In this document: positions 1 to 8,051 of the stretch, piece by piece | Layout: the number at the start of each line of letters is the position of its first letter | How positions within the stretch are numbered: the first letter of the stretch is position 1 | From: JBEKYD01 sp049509915 | GTDB taxonomy: Bacteria; Acidobacteriota; Terriglobia; Bryobacterales; Bryobacteraceae | NCBI GenBank assembly: GCA_049509915.1 | Contig: JBEKZL010000051.1 | Coordinates: 1 to 31,123, forward strand | Direction of reading: 5' to 3' | Length of the DNA stretch: 31,123 nucleotides | Notes under the pieces: generated by a model | Told to the model about the DNA's origin: nothing | Database searches by the model: none | Seen by the model: only the letters and a program-made list of their open reading frames with translations | Position numbers and translations under genes: made by a program

Positions 1-362
1 ATCCCGGCCATCCTAAAACCCTTGTCCAGTCCCGTTCCCTCACCCTCTCAGGCTAGCCAACAGCCACATCTTCGAGAAAGCTCGCCTTTCGGGCAGGTTG
101 TCGGATTCCTGCGCAGAGCCGATTTTGAACGTCGCCGCTAACCGAAATATGCCGATATTTTGCAGGCGCCCTCTCTTGGTTAAGCGCCCGCATCGCCCGC
201 GAATAAGCAAGTGCCGCCGAATTGTGCGCTTCTGTGCGTCGGGTTTCCTGCTCGCAAGGCTCGGCCAAAGGGCGGACTATTGGAATCCATGCTCAGTCGA
301 AGATGTGGACCAGACTTTCCAATGTGGGCCTTTCTGGATTCCCGTTTCGTCCCCCTGCTGCA
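1..362. other. Left-edge stretch without a recognisable gene
   Basis: No convincing gene is seen between the window edge and the stop of the universal stress protein relic. A minus-strand reading frame at 53-268 encodes about 70 residues, with a helical, Ala/Arg/Glu-rich first half. It has no family signature I can name and no clear ribosome binding site, so it is not called. No hairpin or repeat stands out. Confidence 0.3.
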
Positions 363-1200
363 CTAAATCGGAACCGTCAGCACTGGACGACGGCCGAGTC
401 GGATGACCCGATAGGTAGTGGAACCAAACAACGCAAGATCCAATGCGTGGCGTCCACGGACGCCCGTGACGATCACGTCTGACTCTGCCTCCGATGCGAA
501 TTGAAGGATTTCTGTGTGTGCCTTGCCGCGGCGCACCGCGAAGTGAGTTTTCTCGAAGGTGTCATTGGCAGGGGATATGAGCTCCCCAGGTTTTCTATTA
601 CTCCCGTCGTTTCTGTTTCGATCTTCTCCGAGTTAGATATCTCGACCAGTACGTGAAGGACGGTGACCTCAGCATCGTAGGCGTCCCCCAGTGACAGCGA
701 ATATTTCACGGCTTGCTCTGAGTGCCCTGAAAAATCAACGCAGCAAAGGATTTTCCGGACCCGAACGGAGCCACCCGTCACATCGCCCTTGCTCATCAAT
801 GGGGCTGTTTGACAGACGGCCAGTACGGGGCAGGAAGCGTTTCGCAAGACCCTCTCCGTAACCGAACCTAACATGAGGTGATCAAAGCCACGGCGGCCGT
901 GGGTTCCCAGCACAATCATACTGACCGCACGATCTCGAGCCAAGGACAGAATTGCAACCGCCGCTATGCCTTCCTGGACGATGCGTTCAGGGTGAATGCC
1001 ACCAGATCGAGTGGGAAACTGTCGCAGGTCACTCTGCCCATCGGCCATGAACTTCCGGCGAAAGTCCTCGTAGCCGTGTGGCGGGACAGAATAGTCGACG
1101 CAGGGATGCTGCCAACGATGTGCTGCACAACCAGTGTTGCTCGATAATGGTCCGCGACCGATTGATCGCTCGATCCTCAGTCCGGTATCCCAGACCAGCG
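363..1200 (-). pseudogene. Universal stress protein (tandem UspA domains), broken by frameshifts
   Basis: This is a two-domain universal stress protein relic. UspA domains bind ATP and are cytoplasmic stress-linked proteins. The longest open frame (473-1291) holds the end of domain 1, with the nucleotide-binding pattern G-2x-G-9x-GS (GTHGRRGFDHLMLGS), and then the start of domain 2 (VRKILCCVDFSGHSEQAVKY). After about position 600 that frame turns into Ser/Arg-rich nonsense. A different minus frame continues the family sequence to a stop at 363-365 and supplies the second ATP motif (GVRGRHALDLALFGST). At the other end, TLVVQHIVGSIP, typical of the strand-2 region of domain 1, lies in another frame around 1095-1135. 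At least two frameshifts are therefore needed, and the true start cannot be placed. Decay is more likely than one sequencing error, but errors cannot be excluded from one sequence. Confidence 0.8.
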
Positions 1201-1289
1201 GCAGATCTCCCGAGGTAAGCTCGACTGCCTTCCGCACGCAACCGCCGGATTTACAACCAGTGCCTCTGATGGATATGGGCTTCGCGGTC

Positions 1290-1471
1290 AAGTGCCCGCT
1301 CGCCTGGCACCGTATGCCTCAGATCCGGTTCTTGTACATCGGCTCGTACGTGTGCTCCACGCTTCTTTCAGACCCTCCGTCGCCGGAACGCCCTTGCGCT
1401 TCGCTACTACTTCACCTCCATCAGGTTGTAGAGGGGACCTTCACCCCCGAACTGTCGAACATGCCCGGCAC
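1290..1471 (-). mobile_element. Group II intron 5' fragment (domain I relic)
   Basis: Read on the minus strand, this stretch begins GTGCCGGGCATG, close to the GUGYG 5' boundary of group II introns. It continues with further pieces I associate with intron domain I: a GGGGGTGAAGGTCCCC hairpin, TAGCGAAGCGCAAGGGCGTT, GGTCTGAAAGAAGC and CGAGCCGATGTACAAGAACC. No reverse transcriptase or maturase frame follows, and no domain V hairpin was found before the usp relic, so only the 5' end remains. The 5' boundary lies four bases past the T-tract of an intrinsic terminator, which is where bacterial class C introns characteristically insert. The identification rests on recalled intron sequences, not on a covariance search. 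The right-hand limit is approximate. Confidence 0.5.
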
Positions 1472-1474
1472 GCC

Positions 1475-1505
1475 AAAAAGGCGGCGGGAGGTTTCTCCCG
1501 CCGCC
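1475..1505 (-). terminator. Intrinsic terminator of the large secreted-protein gene
   Basis: On the minus strand an 11-bp perfect stem (GGCGGCGGGAG / CTCCCGCCGCC) with a 4-base loop is followed directly by five T residues (plus-strand A at 1475-1479). It lies about 30 bases beyond the stop codon of the large secreted-protein gene at 1537, so it is well placed to end that transcript. Confidence 0.85.
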
Positions 1506-1536
1506 GAAGGTGATTCAGGTTCTGGTAAGCCGAGGC

Positions 1537-4500
1537 CTACGGGACAATATTTAATACCACGGTGATGGTCTCGGTCGGCAGCGCCGCTGCTGTGGGCATG
1601 TCGCCCGTATCAGTTGCGGTGATGGTAGCCGAGTAGGTGTTTCCAACCGCGAAACCGGGCAGGGCGAGCAGGGCGCTGCTGTCGATTGCGACAGTGCCGC
1701 CGCTCGGGTCGACTGTGAAAATGCCGTCCGTGATGCTGCTTGCGCTCAAGGCGGTTCCCAACGAATCGGCGGTTAGCGCATACGAGACTCCCCCGACAGA
1801 GCCCGTGGCGGCCAGGGTTTCAGTGGGGAAACCAAGTGTGCCGGTCAACGCGCCAGCGGCCGTGTAAGCATAGCTGAGACCGCTGACCGAGTAGTAGATA
1901 TTTGACGTCGTTTGAACATTGCTGTTGGTGGTGTCCACGAACGCCATCGCCGGCTGCACGTACATGTAGACGGTCTGGGTAAAGGTGCCAGTGGTGGGGG
2001 TCAGGTTGACCTGCACTTGTTTCACTCCACTATTCACGCCGGTTCCGGCGATGATATTTGTGGAGACGCTGGATACGGGTACGGAATAAATGTTGGTCGC
2101 CTCGGCGGCAGGTGTGGTGATGTTCGGCAGTTGGACGTCGACCTGGTACAGGCCGGCGATTGCGCCAGGAGCCCAGCCTTCATAGGTGGGTCCCGCTGCC
2201 TGGGGCGTGTTGGTGGGCACGGTTTCGACGACGTAATTGTTGCCGAGCGAAACTGCAAGGTAGTAGTTGTTGACCACGGAGTTGGGGTTGAAGCACGGAA
2301 CCGTCTCTCCCGCGCCGAAGACCGTACTCGGTAACGTCAGGACGAAACCATCCAAGGTTGTTAGAGGCGACGACCAGACACTTTCGTACTCTGCCGGTGT
2401 GAGACAGTTGGCGGGGGGGGGCGCGACGCTGCCAGTGTTTGTGGCCAGGGTCCCCGGAGGTACGCCCAGTCCGGTCATGTAGATTTCAACATAATCGGAG
2501 ATTCCAGGCGCCGGCCGGAGACGGGCTGGGTAACTAACATTGGCGACCTGACCGGCGTTGATTCCAGTGGCCAGTACGATGGCGCCATCGTTCGTGGAAT
2601 CGACAATGAACACGCCAGGATCGGTGGCCGACGTAGTGAACGTATAGGCGGAGCTGGCGTTGGCTGCCAGGGTGGTGGCCGCAGCGCCGAATCGGACGTA
2701 GATGTCGTACAGTTTGGGCACGGTCAGGCCGCCCGGAACCACGGCATTGATCTGGTTATTGGTGGCGAATAACAGGGGGGCGGCGGAGCAGCTTGCGACG
2801 GTGGTGGTTGCGCTGCTGGGGTTGGCGCAGAACAAGACCTGGACCAGCCGCTGCGTGCCCGATGCATCCGGGGTGAGGAAGGTCGGATACGTGCCGGCGG
2901 CAGTTATCGTAGGATACAGGATTTGGCCGTTGGTGCAGCCCGTGCCGCCCGAAATGCAGAAGTTGTTACCGAAGATGCTGATGATGTCATAGGGCGCCAG
3001 GTTTCCGGCAGGAGAGAGGACTTGGTTGAAGGTGGAAGCGCTGGTGACGCCGCCGGGGGTGGTGATGACCGGGCCGGAGTTAATGGTAAGAGTAACGGTG
3101 CTGGTGGCGGTGCAGGGCGGAGCCACGCCACCGGGGTTGCAGACGCCGAGGGTCACCGCGTAATTGGCGGTGGTGGGCAGAAGCGCGTCAGTGGCGGTGG
3201 GTATCGTGACGGTCAGGTTAATGGTCGAGGAGTTCTGCACGCTCGCAACTATGTTGGCGTCGACCTTGTTCAGGCCGCCGCTAACGATGCCCACAAAAGT
3301 GGTCTGGAGATTCGAGGAACCGGCAATGAATCCAGCTCCATAAATGGTGACCGAGAAGGTCTCGCCGCCCGGGCCCTGGGGCAAGCTGGACGGGGTGATT
3401 CCGGTAATGGTGGCCGCCGAGGCCGGAGCCGGGTTGATGGTGACACTGAACAGGACCGCGGTGGTTTGCCCAGCGCCATTGAGGGACCAACCGATATCTA
3501 CCGTGCTGGTTAGGCTGGAACCGGGTTGGGCGCCGGCAAAGTCCGCCGGGTTGAATGTGACAGCAATGGGTGTTCCCCAGGTATAGGCTATGCCACCCTG
3601 CGGGGAAACGGAGGCGCCAGCGTTATTCGAAACTAAAGAAGTACTAAACTCGATCGGTGTGCCGCTGGAAAGGACCATGATGGTCGGCGTTGGCAGCGGG
3701 GTTCCCAGGCTCCACGACAGATTCTGGGTGTTTCCACCTTGCACGCTGAGAGTCGGGGCTTGGGCTACCACCGTGAGGTTCACATACACGGTGGTGCTCT
3801 GATAACCCGCCACTTGGACCGCGACCTGGGCGGGATAAGTGCCGGGCATGAGCGAGTCGGCAACCTTGGTTGGCGTGAATGTCAGGGTTTGGCTCCCCCC
3901 CGCTGTAATCGCCAGCTGGGTGGGGCTGACCGTGGCCCATGCCGGCATGGTGGCCAGATTCACGGTGAAGAACACGCCCGAGGCGCCGAGAACCTGCAGA
4001 GTGGAGCTAGCGCCCACGAGGTTTTCCGAGTATCTGGTATAGGTCAAGGACAACGGGCTCGCCGACGAGCCACAGCCCGCCCCGCCACAGGTCGTCGTTT
4101 TGACGTTCACCGGGGAGGGACCGACCACGGCGATGGTTACATTTACCGTAATAGTTGCTGTGCTCAAGCCATTCGCGGTGCCAAATTTCACCACGGCACT
4201 GGTTTGGGTGCCTATAGCGCCGCTGCACCCTGTCGGCGATGCCTGTAGGGAAGCCTGGACTGTGCCTCCGTAAGGCACGGTGTAAGATGTGGCGCTAGCG
4301 CCCAGAACCAAAGCCGCCGGCAGGCTGGTGGGGCTGGCAGTCGATCCGCCAACGGCCGCTGTGCTGAGGTTGAAGGTTGTGGCTGGGGTGGTGTAGTTAC
4401 CAGCGCTGTATACGCAGTTGACGGTCACCGAGCTGGGAGCGGTCAGCGGAGACGCAGCCGGGGTGGTTTCCGAGATGGTCACGGCACCAGCGGTGTAAGC

Positions 4501-4950
4501 CGCCGCATCCGATACGTTGTTGCCGAGGCCGCCGCCGGAAAGTTGGAAGTTAAATGTCGGCACGGAGTAGGATACCGCGGTGGCGGCTTTGGTCGGGGCG
4601 GCGAAGGTGCCGAGGCAGCCGGGAGCTGCCGTGACCGTGTAGGTGACCGTCGACACGCTGCCGGTGCCGCCATTATAGGCGAACGTGGCGCTCGCGGGAG
4701 AAGGCGTGGCTACCAGTGCGCTTGGAAGGTTTAGCGGCGATATGACGATATTGGCTGTCTTGTAAGCCGCGGTCCCACTTGTTGTGAGCGTGACCGTGAG
4801 CGTCGCGGACCCGCTGGGTCCGGTGGTAGTGTCGCACGCGATGTTGGGCTTGGCGCCCAAAGCTACGGACAGATATGGACCTGCCGCCTGTGCTGTACCC
4901 GTGCAAATGGCAAGCGCGGACACTGCTAATAATGCTCGATGTCGAACCAT
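1537..4950 (-). CDS. Large secreted Ig/TIG-repeat protein with Solibacter-type (TIGR03437) domain
   Basis: This 1,137-residue extracytoplasmic protein is rich in Thr, Ser, Ala, Val and Gly. I place the start at the ATG at 4950, not the upstream ATG at 5010. The inner ATG has a good Shine-Dalgarno (AAAGGGA, about 8 bases away) and begins directly with a signal peptide (MVRHRALLAVSALAICTGTAQA). Rough layout: beta-sandwich, choice-of-anchor or Ig-like repeats at 25-510; an IPT/TIG-like domain at 513-625; the Solibacter C-terminal-type domain at 630-965, with LAPYDIISIFGNNF, VEIYMTGLGV and IAGLYQVDVQLP; and a cadherin-like last segment from about 1000. TIGR03437 domains usually end the protein, but here about 170 residues follow. 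The role is unknown; surface adhesion or carbohydrate contact is a guess. A strong terminator follows. Confidence 0.85.
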   Translation of the reverse strand: MVRHRALLAVSALAICTGTAQAAGPYLSVALGAKPNIACDTTTGPSGSATLTVTLTTSGTAAYKTANIVISPLNLPSALVATPSPASATFAYNGGTGSVSTVTYTVTAAPGCLGTFAAPTKAATAVSYSVPTFNFQLSGGGLGNNVSDAAAYTAGAVTISETTPAASPLTAPSSVTVNCVYSAGNYTTPATTFNLSTAAVGGSTASPTSLPAALVLGASATSYTVPYGGTVQASLQASPTGCSGAIGTQTSAVVKFGTANGLSTATITVNVTIAVVGPSPVNVKTTTCGGAGCGSSASPLSLTYTRYSENLVGASSTLQVLGASGVFFTVNLATMPAWATVSPTQLAITAGGSQTLTFTPTKVADSLMPGTYPAQVAVQVAGYQSTTVYVNLTVVAQAPTLSVQGGNTQNLSWSLGTPLPTPTIMVLSSGTPIEFSTSLVSNNAGASVSPQGGIAYTWGTPIAVTFNPADFAGAQPGSSLTSTVDIGWSLNGAGQTTAVLFSVTINPAPASAATITGITPSSLPQGPGGETFSVTIYGAGFIAGSSNLQTTFVGIVSGGLNKVDANIVASVQNSSTINLTVTIPTATDALLPTTANYAVTLGVCNPGGVAPPCTATSTVTLTINSGPVITTPGGVTSASTFNQVLSPAGNLAPYDIISIFGNNFCISGGTGCTNGQILYPTITAAGTYPTFLTPDASGTQRLVQVLFCANPSSATTTVASCSAAPLLFATNNQINAVVPGGLTVPKLYDIYVRFGAAATTLAANASSAYTFTTSATDPGVFIVDSTNDGAIVLATGINAGQVANVSYPARLRPAPGISDYVEIYMTGLGVPPGTLATNTGSVAPPPANCLTPAEYESVWSSPLTTLDGFVLTLPSTVFGAGETVPCFNPNSVVNNYYLAVSLGNNYVVETVPTNTPQAAGPTYEGWAPGAIAGLYQVDVQLPNITTPAAEATNIYSVPVSSVSTNIIAGTGVNSGVKQVQVNLTPTTGTFTQTVYMYVQPAMAFVDTTNSNVQTTSNIYYSVSGLSYAYTAAGALTGTLGFPTETLAATGSVGGVSYALTADSLGTALSASSITDGIFTVDPSGGTVAIDSSALLALPGFAVGNTYSATITATDTGDMPTAAALPTETITVVLNIVP

Positions 4951-5194
4951 TCGTTTCTGATCCCTTTCGTTTTGAGACCCGCGCTTGAATGCCCGGGTGA
5001 CATTCTTCATATCGGCGGGCGGGAGGGCGGCAGGAAGGCGGGAATAGTCGTCTAGGGTAAAACTTTGAAAAAATGGACTTTTGTACTCGGAGGAAAACGT
5101 GAATAGGCAGCAGTGTTTTCGCTTAGATCAAGCTCGGCTGGACTGTAGCACCGCCTGTCGAGCATGAGGACCGTTTGCGCGGGGCCGGGGGAAC

Positions 5195-5284
5195 GCCGGC
5201 ACGACTGCCGGTGCTGCAGGCTTGACAGCCCGCGCCACGGAGCAGCATAGGCGCAACCCACCCCAGGCCGGCCTGACGGCCGGC
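5195..5284. repeat. Two GC-rich hairpins upstream of the large secreted-protein gene
   Basis: The first hairpin pairs CCGGCA (5196-5201) with TGCCGG (5206-5211) around a 4-base loop. The second pairs GCCGGCC with GGCCGGC around TGAC, near 5267-5284. They fall in the roughly 340-base gap between the secreted-protein gene and the receiver gene, and neither is followed by a T-tract on either strand. They may be transcript-end structures for the receiver gene or pieces of an intergenic repeat. Confidence 0.5.
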
Positions 5285-5356
5285 TGGCAGGCGGAACCGC
5301 TTGCCCCACCTGCCCACCCGATCTTGACAGCCGGCGCCGCGGAGCGGTTTAGGCGG
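5221..5356. repeat. Imperfect 34-bp direct repeat (5221-5254 and 5323-5356)
   Basis: Two copies begin CTTGACAGCC, continue with GCGCC and CGGAGC blocks and end TAGGCG. They differ at only a handful of positions and start 102 bases apart. The second copy runs across the stop codon of the receiver gene (TAA, minus strand, 5351-5349). No open frame is shared by the copies, so this looks like an intergenic repeat, not a gene duplication. Confidence 0.65.
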
Positions 5357-5723
5357 CGTGGACCAATCGATCGACGGAAGCCACCAGATCGGCTGTATGA
5401 AAGGGTTTGCGCAGGACGCGGCAGCGACGAAACATCGCGGCCAAGCGGAGGTCCGGCATAGCGGCCACATAGAGGAGCGGCAGTTCGTCGGCAAACGCTA
5501 GAAAAAGGGAAGGTTGATTGGTGATCAGTACGCTCGGCAGGCGACCGCCTTCCAGCAAGGTCCGGCGGTAGTCCTGCGCGGCTGCCTGGGCATGGTAACC
5601 ACTTCTGCCCAACAGGCCCTGAATTAGCTTTTGAATCTGCGGGTCCTCGACCACCACAATCGAGCAGGTTTCTGCGCGAAGGGGCTCGACGGGCTCGCAC
5701 AACAGATCGCTCAAGTAAATCAC
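5349..5723 (-). CDS. Degenerate response-regulator receiver protein
   Basis: This 124-residue protein has the outline of a stand-alone CheY-like receiver. It has a first strand with an acidic pair (SIVVVEDPQ, about 21-28), a core strand (PSVLITNQPS, 63-72), a strand LPLLYVAAMPD (81-91) and the conserved Lys-Pro (VLRKPF, Lys106). The phosphoacceptor Asp expected at the end of the PSVLI strand is replaced by Thr-Asn. Ordinary phosphorylation is therefore unlikely, and the protein is probably a pseudo-receiver acting by protein contact. The start is a GTG with a weak GGTAG-like site just upstream. It lies between the amidotransferase and the large secreted-protein gene on the same strand. No partner kinase is adjacent. 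Confidence 0.65.
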   Translation of the reverse strand: MIYLSDLLCEPVEPLRAETCSIVVVEDPQIQKLIQGLLGRSGYHAQAAAQDYRRTLLEGGRLPSVLITNQPSLFLAFADELPLLYVAAMPDLRLAAMFRRCRVLRKPFHTADLVASVDRLVHAA

Positions 5724-5818
5724 CTACCACTATTCTGTTGGATCGAGCCGGAGGAAACAATCCCCCCAAAGGAGGCATTGAGGAGGGGAATTAGGGGTTA
5801 TGGCCGGCTCCGGGAAGG

Positions 5819-6505
5819 CTACCCCTCCAGGATCTCGCACCAGCGGCCAAAGACGAGATTAGACAAGGCTTTCAGGCGGTCGGCGTGAGCCGAGGGAGGG
5901 GGAAGCACGTCCAATTCGCGGAGGTCGCCGCAGTTGGCATCCTGGCGGCACCAGTCGGCCACCATGGCGGGGGTTATTTCCAGGTGGAACTGGAGGCCCC
6001 AGGCGCGGCCGCCATAGCGGAATGCCTGCTGGCGGCAGGCTTCGGAGGAGGCCAGCGATACGGCCGCTTCGGGCAGATCGAAGGTTTCGCCGTGCCAGTG
6101 AAAGACGGTTTCCGGCCCGCTCAACCCATGGAAAAGCGAGTCCTGAGCCGCGGCCGGGGTGAACTGAATATCGAACCAGCCGATTTCCTTTCGCCCATTG
6201 GGGTAAACCCTGGCGCCCAGGGTCTTAGCGAGGAGCTGCGCGCCCAGGCACACGCCCAGGATGGCCAGGTTGCGATCGAGCGCCAGGGCGATCGCCCGCG
6301 ATTCCCATGCCAGGTAATCGAGCGGATCGTTGGCCGACATGGGACCCCCCATGAAGATCATTCCGGCGTAACGGTCGAGCGAGGGCAAGGGCGCGGCGGG
6401 ACGATACAGATCGGAGTAGTCGATGGAGATGCCGCGGGCGAGGAGAGCCGGTTCTATCCAGCCGAGAGATTCGAATTCGACGTGACGAAAGACGAGGACG
6501 CGCAT
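5819..6505 (-). CDS. Class I glutamine amidotransferase (GMP-synthase-like GATase)
   Basis: This 228-residue single-domain protein of the GATase-1 family is likely cytoplasmic. Such domains hydrolyse glutamine and hand ammonia to a partner or a second substrate. The nucleophile elbow GVCLGAQ places the catalytic Cys at about 86, and the LQFHLE motif supplies His174 and Glu176, so the triad is complete. An oxyanion-type stretch, IFMGGPMSAND, lies near 50-60. The length matches stand-alone GATases related to GuaA's N-terminal half and to gamma-glutamyl hydrolase-like enzymes. No synthase domain is fused or adjacent, so the ammonia acceptor is unknown. The ATG at 6505 begins directly with the first beta-strand (MRVLVFRHVE). 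Confidence 0.85.
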   Translation of the reverse strand: MRVLVFRHVEFESLGWIEPALLARGISIDYSDLYRPAAPLPSLDRYAGMIFMGGPMSANDPLDYLAWESRAIALALDRNLAILGVCLGAQLLAKTLGARVYPNGRKEIGWFDIQFTPAAAQDSLFHGLSGPETVFHWHGETFDLPEAAVSLASSEACRQQAFRYGGRAWGLQFHLEITPAMVADWCRQDANCGDLRELDVLPPPSAHADRLKALSNLVFGRWCEILEG

Positions 6506-6520
6506 GGGGAAAGAAAAGTA

Positions 6521-6648
6521 GCCACAGATAAACCCAGATAACGGAAAATAATTGGCTTACCGGTATTCGGCTGTTCGACTGTTCCTCAGACTCAGGTTCT
6601 TCGAGATTTGTCTGTGTTCATCTGTGTTCATCTGTGTTTATCTGTGGC
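6521..6648. repeat. Intergenic element with terminal inverted repeats and 10-bp tandem repeats
   Basis: The left end (6521-6538) and right end (6631-6648) are inverted copies matching at 17 of 18 positions, with 13 perfect at the outer edge (GCCACAGATAAAC / GTTTATCTGTGGC). The right end is built from about 3.7 copies of the 10-mer TCTGTGTTCA (6611-6648). The element fills the gap between the amidase stop and the amidotransferase start and encodes nothing. Similar ATCTGTGTTCATCTGTG strings recur in intergenic DNA of many bacteria, as I recall. It is probably a non-autonomous dispersed repeat. Confidence 0.7.
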
Positions 6649-6662
6649 TCAAACCTGGTTTT

Positions 6663-8039
6663 TCATTGCGTCCGGGTGGCCACCTGGAAATGGCTCAGGC
6701 CGTCGGCGTAGCGGGACACACCTTGAAACAGCGCCTCGGCGACTTTCTGGCGGTAGTCCGAGCGCCGCAAGAGGGCTTCCTCGCGAGCACTGGTCAGAAA
6801 TCCGATTTCGGCCAAGACGGACGGCATGTCGGCGCCGATCAGCACCACGAACGGGGCGCGCTTGATGCCGCGGCTGTGCTCGGCCGGGAAGTTGCGCGCG
6901 GTGAGCTGGAACAGAGCGCTCTGAATGCGGGTGGCAAACTCGCGGGATTCCTCCAGCTTGTCGTGGAGACTAATTTTCTGAATCAGGTCGTGCAGCTCGG
7001 AGATGGACTTCTGGGAGCTGGCGTTTTCGCGCGCGGCCACGTCGAGCGCGTCGGGGGAATCGGAAAAGTTCAGGTAGTAGGTCTCGGTACCGACGATCCG
7101 CGGGACCGGCGAGGAATTGCCGTGAATGGAAAGGAACAGGTCGGCCTTCTTTTCGTTGGCCAGGGTGGCGCGGGCTTCGAGCGGCACGTAGCTGTCGTCT
7201 GTGCGGGTGTAAATCACCTGCGTTCCCAGCTTGTCTTCGATCAGCTTCCCCAGACGCAGGGAGATGTCGAGGACGACGTCTTTCTCGAGCAGGCCGCTGG
7301 GACCGTGGGTACCCTGGTCGTAGCCGCCATGGCCGGGATCGATCGCCACGCGGGAAATTTTCAGTCCGAGGGTGCGCACCAACGAAGTATCGCCATCGAC
7401 GGTGCGGCGCGCGGCTTTGGCCGTTTCCGAAAATGGCAGCGCGGAGGAAGGGGAGCTGGCGAGCGCCCGTCCGATCGGCGGCGGGCGGGGCACCCAAACG
7501 AGCGGAGGCGCAAGCTGCTGCGCGGATGCCGTTTCCGGGTGAATCGCGGGGGGGCTCGGCAGAGTGACGTTGGAAGGCGGCGCGAGCTTCAGCGATATCG
7601 GGTTTGGCATTGGCCAATCGCCGCGGGTGACGCCAACCGCGCCGGCCGCCGGCCGCAGCTCGATCACCAGACGATTGGGATTGCTGAGTTGCACGGTGGA
7701 GACGTCCGCCGCCGCGCTCAAATCCAGGACCACTCGGGTGGTCGTGAGGGTGGTTTGCGCCAGGCGCACCCGCTCCACCACGTAGCCGCCGGCAAGGGTT
7801 TCCGACCAATATGGCTTGTCGCCCAATTGCGGACGGGTGTCGGCCAGATCGAAATAGAGCCGTTCGGGGTTATGCAGCCGGTCGCTGAGGAAATGAAAAT
7901 TCCCGCTCACTTCGATGGCGATGCGCACTACCGAGCCCTGAGTCCAATGCCGGACCGCGGTCACCGCGACCGCCGGCTGGCGATCCACCTGGGCCGCCAG
8001 CGCGGTGACGAAGAGCACGAACCCCGCCGTCCATCGCAT
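6663..8039 (-). CDS. N-acetylmuramoyl-L-alanine amidase with AMIN domain
   Basis: This 458-residue periplasmic zinc amidase of the AmiC type cuts the bond between N-acetylmuramic acid and L-alanine in peptidoglycan, usually at division or remodelling sites. A signal peptide (MRWTAGFVLFVTALAAQ) comes first, followed by an AMIN targeting domain at about 22-130, a Pro-rich linker at 150-205 and an Amidase_3 domain at 225-450. The zinc ligands are visible as His237 (DPGHGG), Glu252 (LLEKD) and His306 (SIHGN), and the catalytic Glu411 sits in LAEIGF. The region around 325-390 holds the helix that occludes the active site in regulated amidases. It lies 12 bases behind the lytic transglycosylase gene on the same strand, which points to one transcript. 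Confidence 0.95.
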   Translation of the reverse strand: MRWTAGFVLFVTALAAQVDRQPAVAVTAVRHWTQGSVVRIAIEVSGNFHFLSDRLHNPERLYFDLADTRPQLGDKPYWSETLAGGYVVERVRLAQTTLTTTRVVLDLSAAADVSTVQLSNPNRLVIELRPAAGAVGVTRGDWPMPNPISLKLAPPSNVTLPSPPAIHPETASAQQLAPPLVWVPRPPPIGRALASSPSSALPFSETAKAARRTVDGDTSLVRTLGLKISRVAIDPGHGGYDQGTHGPSGLLEKDVVLDISLRLGKLIEDKLGTQVIYTRTDDSYVPLEARATLANEKKADLFLSIHGNSSPVPRIVGTETYYLNFSDSPDALDVAARENASSQKSISELHDLIQKISLHDKLEESREFATRIQSALFQLTARNFPAEHSRGIKRAPFVVLIGADMPSVLAEIGFLTSAREEALLRRSDYRQKVAEALFQGVSRYADGLSHFQVATRTQ

Positions 8040-8051
8040 TTGAAAAGGCCT

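Noticed and set aside
4951..5010. Upstream ATG for the large secreted protein
   Set aside because: It adds 20 charged residues before the signal peptide and has no Shine-Dalgarno, unlike the ATG at 4950.
5128..5778. 216-codon minus frame overlapping the receiver gene
   Set aside because: It runs through the receiver gene in another frame and through non-coding hairpins; Arg/Pro/Gly-rich shadow sequence.
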